Source of the DNA: UBA3495 sp964629875
Lineage (GTDB): Bacteria; Chloroflexota; Dehalococcoidia; Lucifugimonadales; UBA3495
Assembly: GCA_964629875.1 (NCBI GenBank)
Contig: CAZVRK010000002.1
Location: 62,001-126,000, forward strand
Length of the DNA: 64,000 nt
Reading direction: 5' to 3'
Shown piece after piece: positions 27,309 to 35,568 of the stretch (position 1 is its first letter; each line of letters starts with the position of its first letter). A program made the position numbers and the translations under genes. The notes under the pieces were generated by a model. The model searched no databases. It worked only from the letters and a program-made list of their open reading frames with translations, and was not told where the DNA came from.

Positions 27309-27707
27309 CTACATTTTGTTTACTCTGAATCTTCCGTAGATACTTAGTAATATCAGTATTACGCTGACCGCCCAAATCACGATTGGAGGGGTAGTGTACC
27401 AAGAATCTAACAAGAATGAATTATATATAAATGCTAACAGGACACAAATCGATAGAACAATTTCCCCTAGTAATACTTTCTTTGCATCTGATACGTCTTT
27501 AATAAAACTGGAGAGAATAAGAAGAATACCAATACCTACTCCATGGCTTAGGATGAGCGCACCTAGTATATTTCCAGTGCCAACATGGTCCACTGTAGCG
27601 CCATCTGGCAACCAAATCGATAAAATCGATATAGACAAGAACAATCCCACTGCAATGAATATATGAATAACTCCGCAAATTCTAAGAATATTAGCTATTC
27701 CTAACAT
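27309..27707 (-). CDS. four-helix integral membrane protein, unknown function
   Basis: The 132-residue protein has four predicted transmembrane helices (about residues 5-32, 43-67, 78-96 and 106-126) with very short loops. Only a conserved-looking DGATVDHVGTGN loop between helices 1 and 2 and a Lys-Asp turn after helix 2 stand out. AGGAGGAG lies at proper spacing before the ATG at 27707. It is divergent from the small RHH-like gene. I do not recognise a family. Confidence 0.6.
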   Translation of the reverse strand: MLGIANILRICGVIHIFIAVGLFLSISILSIWLPDGATVDHVGTGNILGALILSHGVGIGILLILSSFIKDVSDAKKVLLGEIVLSICVLLAFIYNSFLLDSWYTTPPIVIWAVSVILILLSIYGRFRVNKM

Positions 27708-27811
27708 TTGATCTCCTCCTAAGCTTGTTGTATATGTCCCTTGGTCAAACTATCTGGTTGAACTAAGTAGGAACCAAGCTGCCAATGAGTTACCCTGAGT
27801 AACCGGCAAAA

Positions 27812-27851
27812 TTATAACATTGCAGTCACAGACTGGTTAGGTTATAACATT
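27812..27851 (+). promoter_or_regulatory. promoter with two 10-bp direct repeats 30 bases apart
   Basis: TTATAACATT occurs at 27812-27821 and again at 27842-27851. A promoter reads TTGCAG (27820-27825), 17 bases, TATAAC (27843-27848). One repeat therefore overlaps the -10 and the other borders the -35, three helical turns apart on the same face. This suits an autoregulatory operator for the gene at 27901. Sequence pattern only. Confidence 0.45.
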
Positions 27852-27900
27852 TAATAAACTAAGGCGATGTATACTGATCAGCAAACTGGTGAAGGATCAT

Positions 27901-28203
27901 ATGTCTAAAACCGTGACAATATCAGACGAATTATACAATTTCATCTCTTCTAAATTCAGCGAGGATACATCTTTTGACACTGCGTTACGATCTTTAATCA
28001 ACTTTGCACCAACAATTGAAGAACCTGATTCCAATGAAATCGCAAGACAGGAGCTTTTAAAGTTTCGAGGAAACGACCAAAAGGAGACATTCTCTATCCC
28101 TGTAGTAGGTGACGATGCCATACACCACTACCGCATCATCGGAGGAAAAGCTGTTCCTGTAGATGATCCATCAGACGTGGACCAGGGAAATTCACAGGTA
28201 TAA
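27901..28203 (+). CDS. small protein with ribbon-helix-helix-like N-terminus
   Basis: From the ATG at 27901, with GGTGAAGG upstream, the protein has 100 residues. The first 35 residues (SKTVTISDELYNFISSK, then TSFDTALRSLIN) have the strand-helix-helix pattern of CopG/RHH-type antitoxins. The rest is acidic and ends in a beta-rich segment (IPVVGDDAIHHYRIIGGKAVPV). There is no toxin-like gene directly downstream; the next gene is convergent. It may be a stand-alone DNA-binding protein or a tag-like small protein. The promoter repeats upstream would be a natural target. Confidence 0.55.
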   Translation: MSKTVTISDELYNFISSKFSEDTSFDTALRSLINFAPTIEEPDSNEIARQELLKFRGNDQKETFSIPVVGDDAIHHYRIIGGKAVPVDDPSDVDQGNSQV

Positions 28204-28232
28204 ATCCGGTGTATTTATCCTAACGAATAACG

Positions 28233-29042
28233 CTATCTTCCAATAAACCTGGGCTCTCTTTTTTCCAGGAAAGCGCTAACTGCTTCTATTCTATCTTTCG
28301 AACCACGTACAGCTTGGCTTGCCAGGTGTTCGGCTTCAATAACCTCTTGCAAATCCGGATAAATATTATTCATAAGTCCTTTTGTCGCTTTCACAGCTAA
28401 GGGGGGATTACAAGCTATTTGATTAGCTAAATCTACTGAGCGAGTAACGACCTGACTAGGAGAGACTATTTCGTTGATCAACCCTTTAGCCAATGCCCAG
28501 TCTGCGTCATAAATATTGCCGGTTAGTGACATCTCATAAGCTATACCAGGACCAGATAATGCTCCAATCAACTGAGATACTCCTGTATCAGGTACGAGTG
28601 ATCGCTTAACAAACACGGAGCCAAATCGGGCTTCAGTGGAAGCTATCCTGATATCACTGGCAAGAGCAATGCCAAGACCTGCTCCGGCGGCTACTCCATT
28701 TACTGCCGCTATTATCGGCTGGGAAATGCGACGGAAATGGGGAGCAAGTTGCACCGTTACTGATGGATAATTGGTCCCATTCTCATCATTAGATTGCTCA
28801 GAATCAAGTCTCTTAGCCATATCAGAAACATCCGCCCCAGAACAAAACCCTCTTCCTTTGCCAGTTATCACTACAGCCCTAATTTCCGGAAAGGCATTAT
28901 CTATACAATCCAAGACGTTATGGATTTCGTTAGCCATATCCCAGGTAATCGCATTTAGTCGATCTGGTCTCTTTAAGGTAATGGTCACCACATATTCTTG
29001 TTGCTGAAAATCAATATGCTCAAACGGCCCTGCGGATAGCAT
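28233..29042 (-). CDS. enoyl-CoA hydratase/isomerase family protein
   Basis: The crotonase-fold protein has 269 residues from the ATG at 29042, which has AGGGGGTG six bases upstream; a GTG at 29051 lies inside that site and is less likely. The oxyanion-hole segment GRGFCSGADVSDM and the second block AAVNGVAAGAGLGIALASDIR are intact. The usual glutamates of true hydratases are replaced around RFGSVFVKRSLVPDTG, where Asp aligns with the second acid, as in the PaaG-type isomerase and 1,2-epoxyphenylacetyl-CoA isomerase subgroups. It acts on an acyl-CoA; exact substrate unknown. It is convergent with the RHH-like gene. Confidence 0.83.
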   Translation of the reverse strand: MLSAGPFEHIDFQQQEYVVTITLKRPDRLNAITWDMANEIHNVLDCIDNAFPEIRAVVITGKGRGFCSGADVSDMAKRLDSEQSNDENGTNYPSVTVQLAPHFRRISQPIIAAVNGVAAGAGLGIALASDIRIASTEARFGSVFVKRSLVPDTGVSQLIGALSGPGIAYEMSLTGNIYDADWALAKGLINEIVSPSQVVTRSVDLANQIACNPPLAVKATKGLMNNIYPDLQEVIEAEHLASQAVRGSKDRIEAVSAFLEKREPRFIGR

Positions 29043-29121
29043 TATGGACACCCCCTAATCACAATAAACATTAAATGAACTATTGTTTAATACTAGAAAC
29101 TGCTGTCGTTCCCAGTTTTAC

Positions 29122-29166
29122 AAAAAAAACCCTCAGACACGCTGCTTGTTCCGCGATCTGAGGGTT
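29122..29166 (-). terminator. rho-independent terminator of the 64-residue gene
   Basis: On the minus strand a 10-bp stem (AACCCTCAGA against TCTGAGGGTT, 29157-29166 and 29128-29137) with a 19-base loop is followed by eight T residues (29122-29129). It starts 24 bases after the stop at 29190, so it supports that small gene being real. Confidence 0.8.
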
Positions 29167-29189
29167 ATGATAACCTGATGTTTTATGTT

Positions 29190-29384
29190 TTAGCCGGGAT
29201 TATGTTTTGTAACTAGAGCGACTGATCTGGAATCCAGACTGGCTTTTCGCTCATCCAGCATACCTGAGTCAGCGTAAGCTACCCCAAGATGCGCGTCTCT
29301 TTGAATATCTTCCCAATCAGGTTCAAGTTCGTATTCGTCACGTAATTCGTCAAATAATAGTTCTAGAGATGATTTGTTAAACAT
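29190..29384 (-). CDS. small acidic protein, unknown
   Basis: The 64-residue protein is acidic and probably helical: SLELLFDELRDEYELEPDWEDIQRD, then YADSGMLDERKASLD. No domain is recognised. A GGAGG-rich site lies about 14 bases before the ATG at 29384, rather far. An independent rho-independent terminator directly downstream argues that it is a genuine transcription unit. The upstream gap 29385-29556 contains a 6-bp GCAGCG/CGCTGC hairpin but no other gene. Confidence 0.5.
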   Translation of the reverse strand: MFNKSSLELLFDELRDEYELEPDWEDIQRDAHLGVAYADSGMLDERKASLDSRSVALVTKHNPG

Positions 29385-29556
29385 AAGCTATGCTAACCCT
29401 CCTCCTCGTTAAGGTTTGCAGCGTTCACTTGATCCGCTGCACATAAGCGTGGCACCCACACTCTCCACACCACCCTGAAAACGTAAATTAGTCTAACGTT
29501 ATTTCAGATAGATATCAAGAGTCTACCCATACGTATTTCAGAAGACGTATTACAGA

Positions 29557-29766
29557 TCAGATAATCTTTGATCGCTTCCTATTCTGAATAATATAAACCA
29601 GTATGACGATCAAAGGCATCAAACAAATTGCTGATCCCAAAAATATTATTGCCACCCAGGGGCCACTTCCAAAAAAGTGATCCAATAAGTCTTTAATCCA
29701 ATTTAATAGTTCTGGATCGGCAGACTCTCCGTGGTGCAATAATATGAAGTTCAAAACAGACATCAT
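29557..29766 (-). CDS. small single-pass membrane protein coupled to the MFS gene
   Basis: The 69-residue protein has an amphipathic first half and one strong transmembrane helix (WVAIIFLGSAICLMPLIVIL) with a basic tail QNRKRSKII. Its ATG (29766) begins directly after the stop codon of the MFS gene at 29767, so translation is coupled. A second ATG is the next codon. It could be a small accessory subunit of the transporter. No family recognised. Confidence 0.55.
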   Translation of the reverse strand: MMSVLNFILLHHGESADPELLNWIKDLLDHFFGSGPWVAIIFLGSAICLMPLIVILVYIIQNRKRSKII

Positions 29767-31074
29767 CTAATAACCCATAGAAGATGTCGTTTCTCTAATA
29801 TTATAGGAATACCTAGATGAGTACTTAGTTTCTTTGATAGTAAAAGCAGACAACGCCGCAGGAAACAAAAAGGCACCCGCTATAGCAAAAGGTATGTTAT
29901 ATGAACCAGTAACATCAAAGAGGAAGCCTGCCAATAAAATCATCGCAAAGCTACCTACTTGATGGCAGAAAAAGGTTACACCAGATATAGTTCCCAAAGC
30001 TTTAAGACCATATACATCAGCAGTCAATGATGAGGTCAGAGGAACGCTGGCAACCCAAGAGAATCCTGAGGTAATAGCAAAAGCCCACAAACCATATGTT
30101 GAAGGAAACACTAACAAAGCTACGTAAGCTAGGCCCCGCATAAAATAAACCGTTCCGAGGATATTCTTGCGCTTGAATTTATCCGATAAAATTCCAGCTC
30201 CGAGACCTCCAAAAACATTAAGCCCCATCATGACTCCAAATATTAACGCAGCCATCGATGGACTTGCACCACGGTCAATCGCTAAGGGGACAAAATGCGT
30301 TGAGATTGTACCTGTCGTGATTCCACAGACCACGTAAGAACCAGACAGCTGCCACATGGGAGGTGTCTTGAACGAATCCTGCCAATTGCTCACCTCATAT
30401 TCGCCAAGTAATTCTTTATTACGGCCTTCTTGGTTTCTTTCCGAGATGTCTAGTTCTCCATCAGGCAACAAACCTTTCTCAGAAGGGTCGTTTCTTAGAA
30501 AAATTAGACATAACGGGACTGCTAATACCAGCATAACCAGCCCTAGAGCAGCCCATGTCCATCTCCAGTTGGTTGCCTGCATAAAATACATAGCAAAGGG
30601 GACGAGTATAAGCCCCCCCATTGAGACTCCAACCGAGTTAAGCGAAACAGCAGTTGCCCGTTTTGACCTGAACCACTTAGAAATCATGGCCATCGTATTT
30701 GTAAGGGAAGGTCCACTAAGGGCCGTCGAAAGAACCAAGCTAAAAACAAATACTAAGAACAAAAAATGAAAGGTAAACGCCAGACACACAGAAGCGACAC
30801 CCATAACTACCAGGCCAATCGTAATCACCATACGACCGCCTAGCCTGTCAAACATATATCCTATAAACGGTTGCGTCACACCATTAACCAAAAACCCCAA
30901 GGCCGCCGCAAAGGATATGGTTGTCCTATTCCAGCCCAATTCCTCACTCATCGGGATCACGAATATTCCGAAACAATTTCTCGCCCCGACGGTTAGGAAC
31001 GCAACAAAAAAGCAGGTCGCAACTATATACCAACCATAAAATATTTTTGGCTGAGAACTTACACTAGTATCCAT
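29767..31074 (-). CDS. MFS transporter (OFA/monocarboxylate type), tandem copy 1
   Basis: The 435-residue protein has twelve transmembrane segments, with FYGWYIVATCFFVAF at the start and GYMFDRLGGRMV after helix 2. It is collinear with its upstream neighbour at 31116-32420: shared IFVIPMSEELGWNR/IFVVPMSEEFGWNR, LTADVYGLKALGTISG, and a central loop containing LLPDGE/LNPDGE. The two arose by tandem duplication. The oxalate:formate antiporter family transports small carboxylates; the actual substrate is unknown. A small membrane protein gene abuts its stop codon. Confidence 0.82.
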   Translation of the reverse strand: MDTSVSSQPKIFYGWYIVATCFFVAFLTVGARNCFGIFVIPMSEELGWNRTTISFAAALGFLVNGVTQPFIGYMFDRLGGRMVITIGLVVMGVASVCLAFTFHFLFLVFVFSLVLSTALSGPSLTNTMAMISKWFRSKRATAVSLNSVGVSMGGLILVPFAMYFMQATNWRWTWAALGLVMLVLAVPLCLIFLRNDPSEKGLLPDGELDISERNQEGRNKELLGEYEVSNWQDSFKTPPMWQLSGSYVVCGITTGTISTHFVPLAIDRGASPSMAALIFGVMMGLNVFGGLGAGILSDKFKRKNILGTVYFMRGLAYVALLVFPSTYGLWAFAITSGFSWVASVPLTSSLTADVYGLKALGTISGVTFFCHQVGSFAMILLAGFLFDVTGSYNIPFAIAGAFLFPAALSAFTIKETKYSSRYSYNIRETTSSMGY

Positions 31075-31115
31075 ACCTGCTCAACTCTCCGTGATCTCTA
31101 ATCACAAATAAGAAC

Positions 31116-32420
31116 CTAGTCGCCCGCCGTCTGTAGTATGGGCTCAGAAGTGGCGTATCGGTTCGAGTATTTACGTTCCCGAATTGTCCAGGCTGACAAA
31201 GCAGCCGGTAGCAATAACGCACCCGCAATTGCGAATGGAACTGTGTACGAACCAGTTACGTCATAGAGTATTCCAGCCAATAATATGCTTGCAAAACTAC
31301 CGAGTGCATGGAAGAAAAAGGAAATACCACTTATGGTCCCGAGTGCTTTCAAACCATACACGTCAGCCGTCAACGCGGTAGTAAGTGGTGCCGTGGCGAT
31401 CCATGAAAGCCCTGCTACCGCAGCAAAGGCCCATAAGCTGAGTTCTCCCGGAATTAATACTAAAAGAGCGTAGCCACAACCCCTAAGGAAATAAGTTAAT
31501 CCAAGTAAATTCTTACGGCTGAAGCGGTCTGATACTAATCCCGCAGTGATGGCACCCACCAGATTTAGAGACATCATGAAGCCAAATATTATGGCCGACC
31601 TACCGGGGGATATTCCAAGTTGCAATGCATGAGGAACAAAATGCACCGATATTATCCCCGTAGTCGCACCACACACAAAATACGATCCACTCATCTGCCA
31701 GATCGGTGCCGACTTGAACGATATCAGCCAGCTGTCAGTCTCCAGCGGCCCACAATTGACTGGTTTGCGCTTGGATTCTCCTTCTGACAATTCTTTCTCG
31801 CCGTCGGGATTCAGTCCCATTTTTTCTGGGTCATCTCTAATAAATGCGATGGCCATTGGCAATGAGATACCCAATATCATGAAACCGAGAACTGCCCAGG
31901 TAACTCTCCAGTTTGTTGCCTGGAGTAGATACATGGAGAAGGGCACGAGTATAAGTCCTCCTAAAGACATCCCAGCCGCACTGATTGACACAGCTGTCGC
32001 TCTTCGCTTCCTGAACCATTTGCTTAATAACGCGCCGGTTGTGGTTATGGAAACACCGCTTAACGCACACGAACTTACGACACCAAACACAAAAATCAGA
32101 AACAGAATGTGGAAAGTGAAAGCTAGTGACAGGGTAGTAATCCCCAATACCAGCAGGCAGGTTAAGATGACTTTGCGGCCACCTAGCTTATCGAAAAAGC
32201 TGCCCATGAATGGCTGCACTACGCCATTCAGAAGGAATCCTAGTGAGGCGGCAAAAGAAATGGTCCCACGATTCCAGCCAAATTCTTCACTCATTGGGAC
32301 GACGAAGATTCCGAATCCTTGTCTGCTTCCCGCCCCGATGAATCCGATTATCATGGCAGTGGCCACTATATACCAACCATAATACATTGGACTTTTATTT
32401 GTGAAGACTTCTTTAAACAT
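31116..32420 (-). CDS. MFS transporter (OFA/monocarboxylate type), tandem copy 2
   Basis: The 434-residue paralogue of the next gene has the same twelve-helix topology, the GSFFDKLGGRKV motif A segment and the same LTADVYGLKALGTISG block before helix 11. The stop lies 41 bases before the start of the second copy, so the pair is probably cotranscribed. The copies differ mostly in the central loop and C-terminal tail, consistent with specialisation for related substrates. Start ATG at 32420 is clear. Confidence 0.82.
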   Translation of the reverse strand: MFKEVFTNKSPMYYGWYIVATAMIIGFIGAGSRQGFGIFVVPMSEEFGWNRGTISFAASLGFLLNGVVQPFMGSFFDKLGGRKVILTCLLVLGITTLSLAFTFHILFLIFVFGVVSSCALSGVSITTTGALLSKWFRKRRATAVSISAAGMSLGGLILVPFSMYLLQATNWRVTWAVLGFMILGISLPMAIAFIRDDPEKMGLNPDGEKELSEGESKRKPVNCGPLETDSWLISFKSAPIWQMSGSYFVCGATTGIISVHFVPHALQLGISPGRSAIIFGFMMSLNLVGAITAGLVSDRFSRKNLLGLTYFLRGCGYALLVLIPGELSLWAFAAVAGLSWIATAPLTTALTADVYGLKALGTISGISFFFHALGSFASILLAGILYDVTGSYTVPFAIAGALLLPAALSAWTIRERKYSNRYATSEPILQTAGD

Positions 32421-32514
32421 GTGATCCTGAATTCAACTTGATGGCAAGTATATACCTTTATAGCGGCGGTGCAATCAGGTATAAAATTCCGATTTACCCA
32501 GAATACCTTTACCT

Positions 32515-33348
32515 CTACCCGCCCTTAAATCTCTCTTCAAACTCTAGAACCATATTGGCTTCATTGTCACATGTTAACAATCTTCTCGCTGCGGCCTCTG
32601 TAGGCTTAATCCGGCCATACATCATCATTACGTAGGTATCTCCGTCACACCGAAACATCGCAACTGGCGAATCTCCAATCACTGATTCTACGGACCCTCC
32701 ATCTTTAGACAATACAATATCCACTTCTCGTTCCCCGTCGTGATCAATGATAAATCTATACCGCTTGGGGGTCTCGATATCAGGGTCTGGCCTAAAAGCT
32801 CTCCTAACGGCTCGATTAACAGTATCCATCAAAACAGCCACGCTTTCATGGGATAAATGATAATCAGGTTCAAATCTCGATCTGATATCCCATGCATGCA
32901 TGGTCAATTCGCTTATCCTCATGTCGAGCATAGTAGAAATCTTTTCAGGGCCCGGCGGCCAATAACATAGTGTTTCCCATTGGTCAGATTTAACTTGCTC
33001 AAATACTTCGATAATGTCGGATACACGCTGCTCAAAAGTCGATAATAAACTAGATCCGAACTGTAGTTTAGTTGCAATAGCTCGATCAAAAATCGACTTT
33101 GCAAAGTTGTCTTCGTCGTGATTATCTACTTGAGGACTACCGTCAGGTGCAGATATATTTCCTTGCAGCCCTCTAAGTATACGAAGAGAGAAGTCCTGTC
33201 CTGTTAAATGACCAAGTACATCTCCGACAGACCACCCAGCACAAGCAGAAGGCACGTCCCAATCTTCAAGGGAAAGTTGACTTAAATAGCCAATAAATGA
33301 CTTAGATTCCTCCGAAAGGATTTTTACCCTGTTTTCATGTTGATTCAA
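32515..33348 (-). CDS. DinB / maleylpyruvate-isomerase-family protein
   Basis: The 277-residue protein has an N-terminal four-helix DinB-like domain with metal-ligand positions in AGWSVGDVLGHLTG (His about 47), the RISELTMHAWDI helix (Glu and His), and a C-terminal sterol-carrier-like domain (about 185-277: SPVAMFRCDGDTYVMMMYG). This is the mycothiol-dependent maleylpyruvate isomerase/TIGR03083 architecture; many members use other thiols or have unknown substrates. The start is TTG at 33348 with GGGTGAA upstream; no ATG lies in frame near the conserved start. It lies upstream of the tandem MFS genes on the same strand. Confidence 0.78.
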   Translation of the reverse strand: MNQHENRVKILSEESKSFIGYLSQLSLEDWDVPSACAGWSVGDVLGHLTGQDFSLRILRGLQGNISAPDGSPQVDNHDEDNFAKSIFDRAIATKLQFGSSLLSTFEQRVSDIIEVFEQVKSDQWETLCYWPPGPEKISTMLDMRISELTMHAWDIRSRFEPDYHLSHESVAVLMDTVNRAVRRAFRPDPDIETPKRYRFIIDHDGEREVDIVLSKDGGSVESVIGDSPVAMFRCDGDTYVMMMYGRIKPTEAAARRLLTCDNEANMVLEFEERFKGG

Positions 33349-33370
33349 TTAATTTCACCCCAACTACAAA

Positions 33371-33401
33371 GGTCAACCAGCAGCTATACCGCCGGTTGAC
33401 C
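33371..33401 (-). terminator. hairpin, probable terminator of the flavoprotein gene
   Basis: An 8-bp stem (GGTCAACC/GGTTGACC) with partial extension into a GC-rich loop lies 43 bases after the stop at 33444, followed on the minus strand by a T-rich TTTGTAGTT. The tail is weak, so confidence is moderate. Confidence 0.6.
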
Positions 33402-33443
33402 TCATGAATAGTCATGACACTCTGCCCATAGGCAGAATTCTGG

Positions 33444-34949
33444 TTATAAATCCTTTAACTTCATGGCATCTTCCGACGCACTAGTACCAGCGAGTCTACC
33501 AAAGACCATGCCAGCCGAAAGACCTGATCCACCCGGATAATTGTAATAAAACAGCCCTCCGACCATCTCTCCTGCAGCATAAACACCAGGGATTGCTTCC
33601 TGTGCATTGGTCACTATTTGGCCTCGAGTATTAATTTTGACGCCACCAAATGTGAATGATATGCCAGTAGTAACTGCCCACGCGTAGTAAGGAGGTGTAT
33701 CTAGAATCTCCGCCCAGTTCGTCTTATCTACCTCAAGGCCCTCAGTGCGGCGCCCGTCCTTAACAGTTGCGTTGTAAGGTATGTCCGTGCGAACTGCAGC
33801 ATTGTAATCATTTACCGTTTTCACCAGACCATCTGGATCTATATCCAGCAACCGCGCAAGTTCCTCAAGAGTATCAGCCTTGGCCATTGTCGCCTGGGGG
33901 ATCCAATATTCGTCTCTCAGCAAACCTCTGTCAATGATTTTTTGGTCAAAGACCTGGAATGCAAGACCTTGAGGTTGAGTTAATAACGCTCGGCCGTACG
34001 TTACATATGTGTAGTTACGGAAGTCATACCCTTCATCAAGGAATCGTTCACCATTGATATTCACAATTAACCCAAAGGGATAAGAGTGCTTCTGAAAGAG
34101 TTCGGTTACTGTTCTGTCTCCAAAAGCTGGAGCATTCATATCCCACGCGACAGAATGGCAACTGCTGTAGTGCCCATGGGACTGTGCCCCAACATTAATA
34201 GCCATGTTAATCCCATCACCAGTGTTATACGGAATGCCCCTGACCTTTACCATTTCCCAGCCCGGGCCAAGATATCGGCACCGCATCTCTGCGTTAGCTT
34301 CGAAACCACCACTGGCTAACACAACAGATCGAGCAGATATATCTTCAAATCCTTCTGGGCCTAGAACCTGAATGCCGTTCACTCGGCCACTATCATCCTG
34401 CAATAACTTTACGCCCTGGGTGGAATACCTAACCTCGACGCCCCTTGCCTTGCAGACTTCGAATTGTTGATCTGACAAGCCTTTACCAGCTCCGACTGCC
34501 TCAACAACTAAACCACCCCAGAATCTATATTTATCTCCATCCTTGAATGCCTGTCTCCCGAATGAGAGTACAAATCTAACACCATTCTCCTGGAGCCATT
34601 TCATCGTCGGGTGAGCTTGGCTAACTAGAATCTGGGCTAATTCTGGATCACTCATACCATGAGTAACCCGCATCATATCGTCATAATATTGGTCTTCTGT
34701 ATAGCTGCCGACTTCAATAGAATTCGCTTCCGTTTCCGACATATCCGGAATGATTGCCTGTATGTCATCTATCCCATTGAACGGGAATCGGATGATCCCG
34801 CCAGTAAAATAAGTGTTGCCACCCCTAAAATATTCCGGGGCCTTTTCAATAACCAGGACAGATTCACAATTCTCTTTGGCAGCTATAGCGGCGCTTAAAG
34901 CTGCGTTTCCCGCACCCACTACTACTACGTCATAAATGTTATCAGCCAA
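33444..34949 (-). CDS. FAD-dependent fumarate-reductase/tricarballylate-dehydrogenase-like flavoprotein
   Basis: The 501-residue protein belongs to the FAD-binding fumarate reductase/succinate dehydrogenase flavoprotein family. The FAD motif GAGNAALSAAIAAKEN starts near residue 12. GGNTYFTGG and the long capping domain follow, and the C-terminus has VYAAGEMVGGLFYYNYPGGSGLS. This is the layout of TcuA-like and KstD-like dehydrogenases, which oxidise CH-CH bonds of carboxylates or steroids. The start is TTG at 34949 with GGAGG seven bases upstream. It is divergent from the GlcG/HbpS-like gene and faces an operon of unrelated catabolic enzymes. No TcuB Fe-S partner is present, so electron transfer must go elsewhere. 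Confidence 0.82.
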   Translation of the reverse strand: MADNIYDVVVVGAGNAALSAAIAAKENCESVLVIEKAPEYFRGGNTYFTGGIIRFPFNGIDDIQAIIPDMSETEANSIEVGSYTEDQYYDDMMRVTHGMSDPELAQILVSQAHPTMKWLQENGVRFVLSFGRQAFKDGDKYRFWGGLVVEAVGAGKGLSDQQFEVCKARGVEVRYSTQGVKLLQDDSGRVNGIQVLGPEGFEDISARSVVLASGGFEANAEMRCRYLGPGWEMVKVRGIPYNTGDGINMAINVGAQSHGHYSSCHSVAWDMNAPAFGDRTVTELFQKHSYPFGLIVNINGERFLDEGYDFRNYTYVTYGRALLTQPQGLAFQVFDQKIIDRGLLRDEYWIPQATMAKADTLEELARLLDIDPDGLVKTVNDYNAAVRTDIPYNATVKDGRRTEGLEVDKTNWAEILDTPPYYAWAVTTGISFTFGGVKINTRGQIVTNAQEAIPGVYAAGEMVGGLFYYNYPGGSGLSAGMVFGRLAGTSASEDAMKLKDL

Positions 34950-35061
34950 GATACAACCTCCAAGGAGTCAATTTGTCTTTATGCCAGCACCTATAATAAC
35001 GCCTGTTTGTTAGACGGACAAGAAATCAATTTAGAGAGTTAGCGCACCTGCATAGTCTCGG

Positions 35062-35090
35062 TTGTCACACGTATACCCGCGAGTTAGAAT
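35062..35090 (+). promoter_or_regulatory. candidate sigma-70-type promoter of the GlcG/CocE gene cluster
   Basis: TTGTCA at 35062-35067, a 17-base spacer and TAGAAT at 35085-35090 lie about 28 bases before the ATG at 35119. It is the best promoter-like match between the divergent flavoprotein gene and the plus-strand cluster. Confidence 0.5.
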
Positions 35091-35118
35091 TAGCCAGACT
35101 TCTACAGGAGGAACCTAT

Positions 35119-35538
35119 ATGTATAACAAAGCTATGCTCAGCCTCGACCAGACCCAAGCTGCTATGGCAGCGATGATAAATAAAGCAACCCAGGAACCAG
35201 ATAGGCCCGTGACAATTTCAATAGTTGACGACCGCGGCAATCTTCTTAGCTACGCCCGCATGGACAATTGTGCTACCGGGCCCCAGACACTAGCTACACG
35301 AAAGGCGTATACCGCGGCAATGCGACGAATGGATTCGGCCACATTCGCCGAAAATCTTAAGAAGCAGGGCCAAAATGTCAGCGATTTCGGAGATCACTCA
35401 TTAGTAGCTGTCCAAGGCGCTGTGGTTATAGTCCATCCGGAAACAAAAGCCATTCTTGGAGGGATCGGTATTAGTGGACTCTCTTCACAAGAAGACGAAG
35501 ATCTAGCCAATATCGGACTAGCAGCTCTCGGACTTTAA
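35119..35538 (+). CDS. GlcG/HbpS-family protein
   Basis: From the ATG at 35119, supported by AGGAGG, the protein has 139 residues; a longer frame from 35062 is not. The pattern VTISIVDDRGNLLSYARMD, ATRKAYTAAMRR and GAVVIVHPETKAILGGIGISG is the HbpS/GlcG (DUF336) fold. Members bind haem, cobalamin or aromatic ligands, or serve as sensors, and are often encoded with catabolic enzymes of diols and glycolate. It is the first gene of the plus-strand run that continues to 41485. Its molecular role here is unknown. Confidence 0.82.
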   Translation: MYNKAMLSLDQTQAAMAAMINKATQEPDRPVTISIVDDRGNLLSYARMDNCATGPQTLATRKAYTAAMRRMDSATFAENLKKQGQNVSDFGDHSLVAVQGAVVIVHPETKAILGGIGISGLSSQEDEDLANIGLAALGL

Positions 35539-35568
35539 ACCCTATTCATGTGATTAACGGAGGCAGTT

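Noticed and set aside
30356..30769. Plus-strand open frame of 137 codons
   Set aside because: Antisense to the other tandem MFS gene; low-complexity sequence with no recognisable domain.
31714..32382. Long plus-strand open frame of 222 codons
   Set aside because: It lies wholly opposite an MFS gene with clear homology and shows no domain; it is a composition shadow.
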